9,795 nucleotides of DNA. Source: Oscillospiraceae bacterium. Lineage in GTDB: Bacteria > Bacillota > Clostridia > Oscillospirales > Ruminococcaceae. The stretch covers positions 1 through 9,795 of the forward strand of contig JAFSHJ010000083.1 in NCBI GenBank assembly GCA_017440425.1, given 5' to 3'. Under the pieces are notes generated by a model, which saw only the letters and a list, made by a program, of their open reading frames with translations, had not been told where the DNA came from and ran no database searches. The position numbers and the translations under genes are program-made. Shown piece by piece: positions 1 through 6,532 of this stretch (its first letter is position 1; each line of letters opens with the position of its first letter).

Positions 1-60
1 AAAATAGCAAGTGGTTTTGTAATGAATTACAATATAAAGAAAACTGCGGAGGCAAAAGGG
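1..60 (+). other. Possible 3' end of an upstream gene (unresolved)
   Basis: Two forward frames are open from the left edge. One ends in TGA at 79-81 (last residues EAKGLKMKIV) and the other in TAA at 108-110 (last residues NIGYQLN). Either could be the tail of an upstream gene, but both are short, AT-rich and without a recognisable domain. A good promoter for the next gene lies at 61-89, so part or all of this stretch may be intergenic. No function can be given. Confidence 0.25.
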
Positions 61-89
61 TTGAAAATGAAGATAGTGTGATATATAAT
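61..89 (+). promoter_or_regulatory. Sigma-A-type promoter of the sugar isomerase gene
   Basis: TTGAAA at 61-66 (5 of 6 to the -35 consensus), a 17-nt spacer and a perfect TATAAT at 84-89. Transcription would begin near 96, leaving a leader of about 25-35 nt that contains AAAAGGAGAG at 111-120. The gene can therefore be expressed independently of anything to its left. Confidence 0.6.
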
Positions 90-131
90 ATAGGATATCA
101 ATTGAACTAAAAAAGGAGAGCGTTGAAAAAG

Positions 132-1043
132 ATGAAGATAAGTGCAACAAACGAGTTCCTCAGCGATAAACTGGGAGATGAGCGTTCCCTTGAGATCATG
201 GCGGCAGCAGGGTTTGACTGCGTGGATTACAGCTTTTGCACAAAGTTCAAAGGTCCCGATGTAAATGCAATGAAATTTGAAGGCTGGATGTTCAGACCAA
301 AGGACGAACTCTATGCATATTATAAAGATTTGAAGAAATTTGCAGATAAGATCGGCATCGAATTCGGACAGAGCCACAGCCCCATTCCGTCGCTGGTGGC
401 AGACCACACCGAGACAGATGAGATAATGATCGAGGTGGCAAAGCGTAGCATCGAGATATGCGGCATATTGGATTGCCCCTATGTTGTCATTCACCCTGTT
501 CACGGCTACAAAGTGCCGCTGGAGCAGTATTTTGAGTTGAACATGGAGTATTTCGGCAAGCTGGCACCTGTTGCAAAGGCAAATAACGTGGGCATCTGTC
601 TTGAGAATATGTTCCTCACCTACACCTATGAAAGGGGCGCGTTCAAACACCTTCCCAGCGTGTGCGCCACCCCCGAAGACAGCATAAGATGGGTGGATAC
701 CCTCAACGAGCGCTTTGACAGCGTGTTCTCCTATTGCTACGATGTAGGACACTCCAACATCTGCTGCAGCGACCATGCAAACTTCATCAAAAAGCTGGGC
801 AGCAGGCTCACCACCCTCCACATTCACGATAACGATGCATTTGATGATATTCACTTCATTCCGCACCTGGGCAACGTGGAGTGGTCCGGCTTCTGCAACG
901 CCCTCAAAGAGATCGGATACAAAGGCACATTCAACCTTGAGGCAGATAACTTTATCAAGCGATTCCCTCTGGAGGTTGCGCAGGAAGTTAAAAATCTTGA
1001 ATACAAAGTGGCAAAAGATCTCGTGGATAGATACGGTCTGTAA
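132..1043 (+). CDS. Sugar phosphate isomerase/epimerase (xylose isomerase-like TIM barrel)
   Basis: A 303-residue protein of the AP-endonuclease-2/xylose isomerase-like TIM-barrel superfamily, which holds sugar and inositol isomerases, epimerases and related metal enzymes. The expected metal ligands are visible at barrel strand ends: E158 (GICLENM), D204 with H207 (YDVGHSN), H230/H232 (TLHIHDND) and E270 (FNLEAD). HPVHG at 121-125 and PHLGNVEW at 244-251 fit the substrate-side loops. There is no signal peptide, so it is cytosolic. The start is a choice between TTG at 123, only about 4 nt after GGAG (115-118), and ATG at 132, about 12 nt after it. I prefer ATG because MKISATNEF begins right at the first barrel strand; TTG would add MKK. 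It is a single-gene unit with its own promoter and terminator. The exact sugar cannot be read from the sequence, and neighbouring genes give no hint. Confidence 0.85.
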   Translation: MKISATNEFLSDKLGDERSLEIMAAAGFDCVDYSFCTKFKGPDVNAMKFEGWMFRPKDELYAYYKDLKKFADKIGIEFGQSHSPIPSLVADHTETDEIMIEVAKRSIEICGILDCPYVVIHPVHGYKVPLEQYFELNMEYFGKLAPVAKANNVGICLENMFLTYTYERGAFKHLPSVCATPEDSIRWVDTLNERFDSVFSYCYDVGHSNICCSDHANFIKKLGSRLTTLHIHDNDAFDDIHFIPHLGNVEWSGFCNALKEIGYKGTFNLEADNFIKRFPLEVAQEVKNLEYKVAKDLVDRYGL

Positions 1044-1047
1044 ATCA

Positions 1048-1094
1048 TAAAAAAAATCAGCTCCGATAAACTTCAGGTTTATCGGAGCTTTTTT
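1048..1094. terminator. Bidirectional intrinsic terminator between isomerase and trkH
   Basis: A perfect 12-bp stem, AGCTCCGATAAA (1059-1070) with TTTATCGGAGCT (1078-1089), around a 7-nt loop. It is followed by T6 (1089-1094) on the plus strand. The eight A's at 1049-1056 give a U tract for minus-strand transcripts, so one hairpin can end both convergent units. It begins 15 nt after the isomerase stop and lies 9 nt beyond the trkH stop. Confidence 0.85.
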
Positions 1095-1097
1095 AAT

Positions 1098-2552
1098 TCA
1101 GTGTCTCTTCCATGTGCCGCGGGAGAAGAGCATGAGCATTGGGAATATCTCAAGACGTCCGGCAAGCATATCGAAAATCAGCACCAACTTGGAAAGAAGA
1201 CCGTATTCCGAGAAGTTGCCGACGGGTCCGACCATATCAAAGCCGGGACCGACGTTGTTGAAGCAGGCAACAACTGCAGAGATGTTGGTCTCAACAGAGA
1301 ATCCGTCAATAGAGACAACCAGAAAGCTCGCAAGCACAATGATAGCGTAGGCTGAGAGATAGGAGCCGGTTCTGGAGATGGTGTTTTCATCCATAATGCC
1401 GTCATCGCTCTTTATTACCTCAACCTTTTGCGGGTTGATAACCTTGTGGATGGAGCGGCGAAGCGTTTTGAGCAAAACAAGTGCGCGTCCAAGCTTGAAT
1501 CCGCCGCCGGTGCTTCCTGCGCAGGCACCCATAAACATCAGCACAAGCAAAATTGCCTTGGAAAAGCTGGGCCACAAATCAAAGTTTGCCGTGGCATAGC
1601 CGGTGGTGGTCATAATGCTGGAGACCTGAAATGCGGAATGATGCAACGCATCAAAAAAGGTGGGGTAGATATCCCGTATATTAATTGCGATCAGCAGAGA
1701 TGCTGCAACCAACATACAGATATACATTCTAAGCTCACTGTTTTTCAAAACCTTGCGGAAGTTGCCAAGCAAAATGAGATAATAGCAGCTGAAGTTTATG
1801 CCGAAAAGCGCCATAAACACGGTGGTAACACTTTGCAGATAGGGAGAGTAGCTTGCCAGGCTGTCATTATATGTGCCGAAGCCGCCGGTACCTGCTGTGC
1901 CCATGGCGATACAGACAGCCTCGAAAAACGGCATTTTGCCCACAAGCAGAAAGATCATATTGAGAAGAGTGAGAGCTATGTAGAGAACATAGAGGATGGA
2001 AGCAGTTTGCCTCATTTTGGGAACGAGCTTGCCGACAGCGGGACCGGTACTTTCAGCGCGGAGGAGGTGGATGGTGAAACCGCCCTTTCCGCCAAGGGGA
2101 GCAACTGCCAGAAGGAACACCAGCACGCCCATTCCGCCCAGCCAATGGCTGAAGCTTCGCCAATAAAGAAGACCTCGCGGAATTACTTCCACATCGGTGA
2201 GGATGGTGGCTCCGGTGGTGGTGAAACCGGAGACTGTTTCAAAAAGAGCATCGATAAAATGGGGTATCTCGCCGGAGAAAAAGAAGGGCAGCGCACCGAT
2301 AATACTCAGGATAGTCCAGCCAAGGCCTACGCAAACCATACCTTCCCGCTCATAAAAGCCACTCTGAGGTCTTTTTCTGCAGAACAAAAACAAGACCCCA
2401 ACAATTAAAGCAACCAAAAGAATGGTATACAAAAATGCTGTTGCTGCATTGCTGTCACCGTCTGCAAGGCAGATGATGAGGGCAGGGAGCATAAAAAGTC
2501 CCTCAACGGCAAGCAGCATGGATACATAGTATCCGATCATTTTAAAATTCAT
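1098..2552 (-). CDS. trkH: TrkH/KtrB-family potassium uptake channel subunit
   Basis: A 484-residue polytopic membrane protein that forms the K+-conducting part of a Trk/Ktr system, gated by the cytosolic TrkA encoded just upstream. Four M1-P-M2 repeats are seen through their selectivity-filter loops: TTTGAT (111-116), TAGTGGFGTY (219-228), MTTTGYAT (314-321) and NNVGPGF (432-438). The glycine is retained in each. Conserved family landmarks HWLGGMG (136-142) and GSTGGGFK (346-353) are also present. A longer reading begins at TTG 2567, overlapping the trkA stop, but its SD-like GAGG would be about 2 nt away. ATG at 2552 has GAGGG at a spacing of 8 nt, and MNFKMIGYY is the usual start in this family. 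There is an 11-nt gap to trkA, so the two are co-transcribed. Confidence 0.93.
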   Translation of the reverse strand: MNFKMIGYYVSMLLAVEGLFMLPALIICLADGDSNAATAFLYTILLVALIVGVLFLFCRKRPQSGFYEREGMVCVGLGWTILSIIGALPFFFSGEIPHFIDALFETVSGFTTTGATILTDVEVIPRGLLYWRSFSHWLGGMGVLVFLLAVAPLGGKGGFTIHLLRAESTGPAVGKLVPKMRQTASILYVLYIALTLLNMIFLLVGKMPFFEAVCIAMGTAGTGGFGTYNDSLASYSPYLQSVTTVFMALFGINFSCYYLILLGNFRKVLKNSELRMYICMLVAASLLIAINIRDIYPTFFDALHHSAFQVSSIMTTTGYATANFDLWPSFSKAILLVLMFMGACAGSTGGGFKLGRALVLLKTLRRSIHKVINPQKVEVIKSDDGIMDENTISRTGSYLSAYAIIVLASFLVVSIDGFSVETNISAVVACFNNVGPGFDMVGPVGNFSEYGLLSKLVLIFDMLAGRLEIFPMLMLFSRGTWKRH

Positions 2553-2563
2553 AAAACGAACCC

Positions 2564-3925
2564 TCAATCCTCAAAAATATCATTGAGCTGGTAGATCAAA
2601 GTGTCGCCGGTGGAGACGATGACCACGGTGTCGCCCTTATAGAAGCAGGAATTACCGTTGGGGATCTCGATCTTGCCGCCGCGGGAGATGCTTACAACAA
2701 GCACATTCTTTTTGGTTTTGAGATTTTTAAGAGGAACTCCGCAATGGTGAGTGTTGGCATCCACCAAAAACTCTGTTGCCTCAGCGTGACCGTCTGCAAT
2801 GGTGTGCACCGAGAGTGCAGCACCTGTCTGGTTGCGCATGGCACGCACATAGCGGACAATGGAGTTGGAACACAGAGAGGTGGGGCAGACAACGCTGCCG
2901 ATGGGCAGATCGTGGAGGATCTCATCGCTGTAAACGTGGCTGATTTTTGTAATTATTTGAGGTACACCCAGTGCATGACCGTAAAGAGAGATCATCATAT
3001 TCATCTCATCTTTGCCGGTGGAGGTTACAAGGGCATCAAATTTGTCAATGCGTTCACTCTCCAGCACGGATTTATGGGAAGCATCATTGTGAACGATATC
3101 GATGTTGGGAAGAAGTGTTGCAAGATGGCGGCAGCGGTCGTAGTCTTTTTCAATAATTTTGGTATAAATACCGCTCTTCTCAAGCAGCTGTGCAAGATAA
3201 AAGCTGACGTCTCCGCCTCCTGCGATCATTACGCTGTTGGAGGGTTTGGTGATGATGCCGATATTTTTGAGCAGGGTGGTGAGAATGTTGGTGGGAGCGG
3301 TTACGAATATTCTGTCGTCTTCTTTTAGCACAAATTTACCGTCGGGAACAAAGGCAACGGAATCACGGACGACCATGCAGACAAGAACGCTGCACTTTAC
3401 AATGCTGCCGAGGTTGGAAAGGGAAACGTTGCAGAGCTTGCTGTCCGGTTCAATTTTCAGCTCAACAATTTCAATTCTGCCTTTGGCAAAAACCTCTCGC
3501 TTCAAAAAGCCGGGGAATTGGAGCAGACGTGCGATCTCTGTTGCGGCCTGCTTTTCCGGGTTTACTATCATAGAAAGAGCGAAAAGCTCGCGCATAGAAT
3601 ATATCTGCTCGGCATATTCGGGATCTCTTATTCTGGCTATTGTGTGGAGGCTGGGGTTAAGCTTGTGGGCTGTAGCGCAGCAGAGAAGATTGAGCTCATC
3701 CGCTCCGGTGGTGGCAATAAGCAGCTTGGCATCCTTAACACCGGCGGTGCGGAGCACAGGCATAGATGCCGCATTTCCCTCATAAACCATTACGTCGCAA
3801 AGCTCAACGGTGGATTCCAGTATTTCCGGGTCGTTATCAATGAGTGAGAGATCGTAACCCTCGGAGGAAAGCTGTCTTGTGAGAAGGGAACCTACCTTTC
3901 CGTTTCCGGCTATAATTATGTCCAC
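2564..3925 (-). CDS. trkA: Trk potassium system regulatory subunit, double RCK protein
   Basis: A 453-residue cytosolic protein with two tandem RCK_N-RCK_C units, the full TrkA architecture (KtrA has only one unit). The first Rossmann fold has GNGKVG at 7-12 and the acidic D30 after strand 2 (LIDND), as expected for NAD(H) binding. RCK_C follows at about 140-225. The second Rossmann fold starts at VMIAGGGDVS (232-241), with the acidic E259 at IIEKD, then RCK_C at about 370-450. In the second nucleotide loop the usual last glycine of GxGxxG is serine (S241), so nucleotide binding there may be altered. Family knowledge: a TrkA ring gates TrkH in response to nucleotides, and RCK_C domains in Gram-positives can bind cyclic di-AMP; neither is shown here. 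The start is GTG at 3925, with GAGGTG 7 nt upstream. It is the first gene of trkA-trkH. Confidence 0.93.
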   Translation of the reverse strand: MDIIIAGNGKVGSLLTRQLSSEGYDLSLIDNDPEILESTVELCDVMVYEGNAASMPVLRTAGVKDAKLLIATTGADELNLLCCATAHKLNPSLHTIARIRDPEYAEQIYSMRELFALSMIVNPEKQAATEIARLLQFPGFLKREVFAKGRIEIVELKIEPDSKLCNVSLSNLGSIVKCSVLVCMVVRDSVAFVPDGKFVLKEDDRIFVTAPTNILTTLLKNIGIITKPSNSVMIAGGGDVSFYLAQLLEKSGIYTKIIEKDYDRCRHLATLLPNIDIVHNDASHKSVLESERIDKFDALVTSTGKDEMNMMISLYGHALGVPQIITKISHVYSDEILHDLPIGSVVCPTSLCSNSIVRYVRAMRNQTGAALSVHTIADGHAEATEFLVDANTHHCGVPLKNLKTKKNVLVVSISRGGKIEIPNGNSCFYKGDTVVIVSTGDTLIYQLNDIFED

Positions 3926-3982
3926 AAAAAAACACCTCGTTTGAATGTTGGAGTGTAGTAATCAAATAAAAAATATATTTAC

Positions 3983-4010
3983 ATTATATCACTTGTATGA
4001 AAAAAATCAA
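3983..4010 (-). promoter_or_regulatory. Promoter of trkA-trkH
   Basis: On the minus strand: TTGATT (4010-4005), a 16-nt spacer and a perfect TATAAT (3988-3983). Transcription should start near 3976, giving a leader of about 50 nt before the GTG at 3925. That is too short for a large riboswitch, and none is visible. Confidence 0.65.
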
Positions 4011-4048
4011 TATGTGAAAGTTTTTTATATCAAATTGTTGTATTAAAT

Positions 4049-4076
4049 TTGAATTTTGCAAAAACGGTAGCATAAA
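4049..4076 (+). promoter_or_regulatory. Weak candidate promoter of the DUF11 gene
   Basis: TTGAAT (4049-4054), a 16-nt spacer and CATAAA (4071-4076) is the best -35/-10 pair in this AT-rich interval, but both boxes are only 4 of 6 to consensus. TATTAT at 4090-4095 is an alternative -10 without a good -35. Just before the Shine-Dalgarno sequence, 4101-4120 can fold into a small GCGG/CCGC hairpin with a GTAAA loop. A specialised sigma factor could be used instead. Confidence 0.25.
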
Positions 4077-4138
4077 TAAAAGAAAAGCATATTATGTAAT
4101 GCGGTGCGTAAAGCTGCCGCAAAGAAAGGAGTGTTTGA

Positions 4139-4987
4139 ATGGCGACATTTACCAATCAGGCAACGCTGTCATATAACGGTGTTGCAACAAATTCCAACGT
4201 TGTGGTGGGGGAGATACTGGAAGTGCTGACAGTTACCAAAAACGCTTTGGTGGATTCCTATGCCGCAAACGGAGATGTGACCTATGTTATAAGCATTGTC
4301 AACAGCGGTGCAGCTGCTTTCAGCAACCTTACGGTTACAGATGATCTTGGAGCATATGCAGACGGTAATCTGACACAGGTGCCGCTGACATATATCGATG
4401 GCTCTCTGAAATACTATGTAAATGGTGTGCTGCAGGCAGCTCCTGCCGTAACAGCAGGTCCTCCGCTCACAGTCGGCGGTATATCCGTTCCTGCAGGAGG
4501 CAATGCGGTGATAATATATGAGGCTCAGGTGAACGGTTTTGCACCTCTTGCCGCAGGCAGCAGCATTGTGAATGAGGCTGCAGTCTCGGGAGCCGGAATC
4601 ACCCAGGTCAGCGCAGAAGAAACGGTTACTGTGAGGGAGGGTGCGGAGCTCAGTGTGCTTAAAGCACTTTCACCGCTCAGCGTGCCTGAAAACGGTCAGG
4701 TGACCTATACCTTCACCATAACCAACAACGGCAACACAGCAGTTGAAGCCGGCAGCGATATTGTTTTGAGCGATGTTTTTGATCCTCCCATAACCATAAC
4801 CTCCGTGACCTTTGAGGGAACTCCCTGGACTTCGCCTGCAAACTACACCTACGATCAGCAGACGGGTGAATTTGCAACCGTTGCAGGGCAGATAACCGTG
4901 CCCGCAGCCACCTATACCCAAAACAGCGCAGGAGAATGGGTTGCAGAGCCGGGTGTAAGCACCTTGGTGATAGTTGGCAACGTGTAA
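4139..4987 (+). CDS. DUF11 two-repeat protein without signal peptide
   Basis: A 282-residue protein, function unknown, with two beta-rich DUF11-type repeats. The first begins near T32-K34 with NGDVTYVISIVNSG (44-57). The second begins near L174-K175 with NGQVTYTFTITNNG (185-198). The pattern NG[DQ]VTY..[ST]I.N[SN]G recurs with a period of about 141 residues. DUF11 is an Ig-like fold usually met in large surface proteins with a secretion signal and LPXTG or membrane anchor. This one has no N-terminal hydrophobic segment, no C-terminal anchor and no cysteine, and is rich in T, V, A, N and G. The N-terminus MATFTNQATLSYNG itself resembles a short beta segment. The start is ATG with AAAGGAG (4125-4131) 7 nt upstream. 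It is monocistronic. It could be a spore-coat-like, self-assembling or non-classically exported structural protein; all of these are inference. Confidence 0.85.
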   Translation: MATFTNQATLSYNGVATNSNVVVGEILEVLTVTKNALVDSYAANGDVTYVISIVNSGAAAFSNLTVTDDLGAYADGNLTQVPLTYIDGSLKYYVNGVLQAAPAVTAGPPLTVGGISVPAGGNAVIIYEAQVNGFAPLAAGSSIVNEAAVSGAGITQVSAEETVTVREGAELSVLKALSPLSVPENGQVTYTFTITNNGNTAVEAGSDIVLSDVFDPPITITSVTFEGTPWTSPANYTYDQQTGEFATVAGQITVPAATYTQNSAGEWVAEPGVSTLVIVGNV

Positions 4988-5004
4988 CAAGCGATAAATG
5001 ATTT

Positions 5005-5046
5005 AAACAGAGACCGAGTGTTCACGGCGGTCTCTGTTTTTGTTTT
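5005..5046. terminator. Terminator between DUF11 gene and mntP
   Basis: AAACAGAGACCG (5005-5016) pairs with CGGTCTCTGTTT (5028-5039) as a 12-bp stem with an 11-nt loop, followed by TTTTTGTTTT at 5037-5046. It serves the DUF11 gene. Minus-strand use for mntP is possible but weaker, since only the sequence TTTAAAT follows the stem there. Confidence 0.8.
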
Positions 5047-5635
5047 AAATAAATGAAGTTATAAATATCTCAAGACCGATGAGGATAAGGATTATTCCGC
5101 CGATAATACCGGATTTGTTGGAGAATCTGTTGCCGAAGTGCTTGCCGATATAAATTCCGGAGAGGCATATTATCAGAGTGACGGCAGCAATGATGAGAGC
5201 GGCAACCAGAGCCATGGCAAAGTTGTAGGTTGCAATGGTGAAACCGACAGAAAGGGCATCTATTGAGGTGGCAACACCCTGAACAAGCAGCGCAGCAAAA
5301 GTGAGCCTGGGTCTGCACTCATCGCAGTCGCAGTCCTTGTTTTTAATGCAGTCAAATATCATCTTTCCGCCGATGAAAGAGAGCAGTATCAGCGATATCC
5401 AGGGGATGAATTTTTCGAATACGGTAAAATATTGGACAAGCTTGTTGACGCAGAACCAACCTGTCAGCGGCATAAGAGCCTGAAAAAACGCAAACACGCC
5501 TGCAATAAGGAACATTTTTCCGGTTTTCATTTTTGGCTCGTTGAGTCCGTTTGCAAGGGAGACAGAGAAAGCATCCATGGCAAGACCAACACCGAGAAGT
5601 GCGCTGTTGACGAAGAAGATAAGGCTCCAACCCAT
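5045..5635 (-). CDS. mntP: Manganese efflux pump MntP
   Basis: A 196-residue six-helix membrane protein that exports Mn2+ to prevent manganese toxicity. The two internally related halves each carry the family's helix with a conserved aspartate: GLAMDAFSVSLANGL (17-31, D21) and GVATSIDALSVGF (120-132, D126). Length matches the usual size of about 190. The cytoplasmic linker between the halves contains the metal-ligand-rich stretch KDCDCDECRPR (100-110), with three cysteines and four acids. A longer frame from TTG 5692 lies inside the riboswitch terminator and has no SD. ATG 5635 has GGAGG at 5647-5643, 7 nt upstream, so that start is clear. The gene is monocistronic, behind a consensus promoter and a yybP-ykoY riboswitch. 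That regulation fits Mn2+ export very well and supports the assignment independently. Confidence 0.95.
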   Translation of the reverse strand: MGWSLIFFVNSALLGVGLAMDAFSVSLANGLNEPKMKTGKMFLIAGVFAFFQALMPLTGWFCVNKLVQYFTVFEKFIPWISLILLSFIGGKMIFDCIKNKDCDCDECRPRLTFAALLVQGVATSIDALSVGFTIATYNFAMALVAALIIAAVTLIICLSGIYIGKHFGNRFSNKSGIIGGIILILIGLEIFITSFI

Positions 5636-5652
5636 AAAAATTCCTCCAAAAT

Positions 5653-5687
5653 AAAAAACAAGCATAACCGCAAAAGCTATACTTGTT
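5653..5687 (-). terminator. Riboswitch-controlled intrinsic terminator upstream of mntP
   Basis: In the RNA (minus strand), AACAAGTATAGC (5687-5676) pairs with GTTATGCTTGTT (5668-5657) as a 12-bp stem with two G-U wobbles and a 7-nt loop. A T6-A-T4 tract follows immediately, reaching the Shine-Dalgarno GGAGG. It sits between aptamer and start codon. Its 3' arm and loop (GCGGTTATGC, 5671-5662) can instead pair with GTATAACCGC (5735-5726) upstream, which would block termination. Confidence 0.8.
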
Positions 5688-5736
5688 CCCAAACCAAAGA
5701 TAAAGAGACTTTATGTATAAGCGCAGCGGTTATACA

Positions 5737-5820
5737 CATGAGTCTCGCAATTTGAAGCAAGCCAGGATGAACCGGTATGTTGACTTGCTACGCACCAAAG
5801 CGCTCGCTACTCCCTCACGA
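5737..5820 (-). promoter_or_regulatory. yybP-ykoY manganese riboswitch aptamer
   Basis: The RNA contains family hallmarks in order: GGGAGTAGC (5814-5806), GTCAACATACC (5784-5774) and GCGAGACT (5748-5741). P1 is CGTGAG (5819-5814) with CTCATG (5742-5737). An inner stem is AGCAAG (5789-5784) with CTTGCT (5761-5756), enclosing the conserved TCAACATA segment and a CCGG/CTGG stem. It begins about 5 nt after the predicted transcription start. The yybP-ykoY family is established to bind Mn2+ and to switch on mntP-type exporters. The downstream expression platform spans 5746-5653 and is described in the findings. Identification is by motif reading, not by covariance search. Confidence 0.92.
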
Positions 5821-5831
5821 ATAGTTTTTTT

Positions 5832-5860
5832 ATTATAGCACCAAAGCACTTTTTTGTCAA
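5832..5860 (-). promoter_or_regulatory. Consensus promoter of mntP
   Basis: On the minus strand: perfect TTGACA (5860-5855), a 17-nt spacer and perfect TATAAT (5837-5832). Transcription should begin near 5825, immediately before the riboswitch. A fully consensus promoter fits a gene whose control is by attenuation downstream. The spacer contains GCTTTGGTGC, which recurs inside the aptamer at 5801-5792. Confidence 0.9.
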
Positions 5861-5931
5861 CAAAACAGCAAACATAAAAAGGGTAAATGATAAACATAAC
5901 AATAACAAATGGCAAACATGAAGAGAAGCAG

Positions 5932-5960
5932 TTCACTTTTTCAAGGTTTTATGCTATACT
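5932..5960 (+). promoter_or_regulatory. Promoter of the CHR transporter pair
   Basis: TTCACT (5932-5937), a 17-nt spacer and TATACT (5955-5960), with an extended -10 TGC directly before it. The start should be near 5967, leaving a leader of only about 23 nt. It diverges from the mntP promoter; the -35 boxes are about 70 nt apart, across AT-rich DNA with no clear further element. Confidence 0.6.
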
Positions 5961-5989
5961 TAATAGAACAAAAAGTATAGGAGCATTTT

Positions 5990-6532
5990 ATGAGAAAATT
6001 ATGGGAGTTGTTTATCTCCTTTGCAAAGGTCGGCGTGATGACTTTCGGCGGGGGATATGCCATGCTGCCGATTTTGCAGCGTGAAATTGTGGATAACAAG
6101 GGCTGGGCAACCGAAGAGGAACTGATGGATTACTTTGCCATCGGCCAATGCACACCGGGAATTATTGCTGTCAACACAGCAACTTTCATCGGCAAAAAGA
6201 CCAAAGGCATCCTTGGCGGAATAGTTGCAACATTAGGTATAGTTTTTCCCTCGCTTGTCATAATCTCTCTGCTTGCAGGTGTAATAGAGGCATTTTCTCA
6301 TCTTGAAGTGGTGCAGAATGCCTTTGGCGGCATCCGTGTCTGTGTCTGTGTGCTGATAGTCAACGGCGTTGTCAAGCTCTACAAAAAAGCAGTTGTGGAT
6401 AAATGGACATTAGCCATATTTATCCTCGTCACATTGGGAAGCTATTTCCTCCCCATAAGTCCCGTGATCTTTGTTCTGGCTGCAGCGATCATCGGCTTGC
6501 TGATAAAAGAGTTGGGAGGTAAGAGAAAATGA
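5990..6532 (+). CDS. CHR (chromate transport) family protein, first half-size subunit
   Basis: A 180-residue integral membrane protein of the CHR/ChrA superfamily. Family motifs are visible: FGGGYAMLP (19-27), QREIVDNKGW (30-39), the pair QCTPGIIAVNTATFIG (53-68), then several hydrophobic helices to residue 172 and a basic tail GGKRK. It corresponds to one half of the long two-domain ChrA proteins (about 400 residues); short members work as pairs encoded by adjacent genes, as here. The product overlaps the next gene by 4 nt (ATGA at 6529-6532), implying translational coupling. The start is ATG 5990 with AGGAG (5979-5983) 6 nt upstream. Characterised members export chromate by proton exchange. 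In anaerobic gut bacteria the physiological anion is uncertain, so chromate should not be assumed. Confidence 0.88.
   Translation: MRKLWELFISFAKVGVMTFGGGYAMLPILQREIVDNKGWATEEELMDYFAIGQCTPGIIAVNTATFIGKKTKGILGGIVATLGIVFPSLVIISLLAGVIEAFSHLEVVQNAFGGIRVCVCVLIVNGVVKLYKKAVVDKWTLAIFILVTLGSYFLPISPVIFVLAAAIIGLLIKELGGKRK

Noticed and set aside
27..866. Long minus-strand open frame opposite the sugar isomerase
   Set aside because: It runs antisense over a clearly coding gene, has no recognisable domain or ribosome binding site, and is cysteine-rich in the way antisense frames often are.
1428..2408. 326-codon plus-strand frame inside trkH
   Set aside because: Antisense shadow of a well-conserved membrane protein; its composition (His, Lys and Gly rich) is that of reversed hydrophobic codons.
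3926..3976. Cyclic di-AMP (ydaO) riboswitch in front of trkA
   Set aside because: Such elements do control K+ transporters, but the leader here is only about 50 nt, too short, and none of the motif is seen.
4068..4100. Sporulation sigma-E-like promoter before the DUF11 gene
   Set aside because: GCATAAA (4070-4076) and CATATTAT (4088-4095) look like the two boxes, but the spacer is 11 nt instead of about 14, so I do not claim it.
5636..5692. N-terminal extension of MntP from a TTG codon
   Set aside because: These codons lie inside the riboswitch terminator hairpin and have no Shine-Dalgarno sequence; ATG 5635 has GGAGG at 7 nt.
5887..6084. Small forward frame overlapping the CHR promoter and 5' end
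   Set aside because: It crosses the promoter and continues out of frame into the first CHR gene, with no ribosome binding site.
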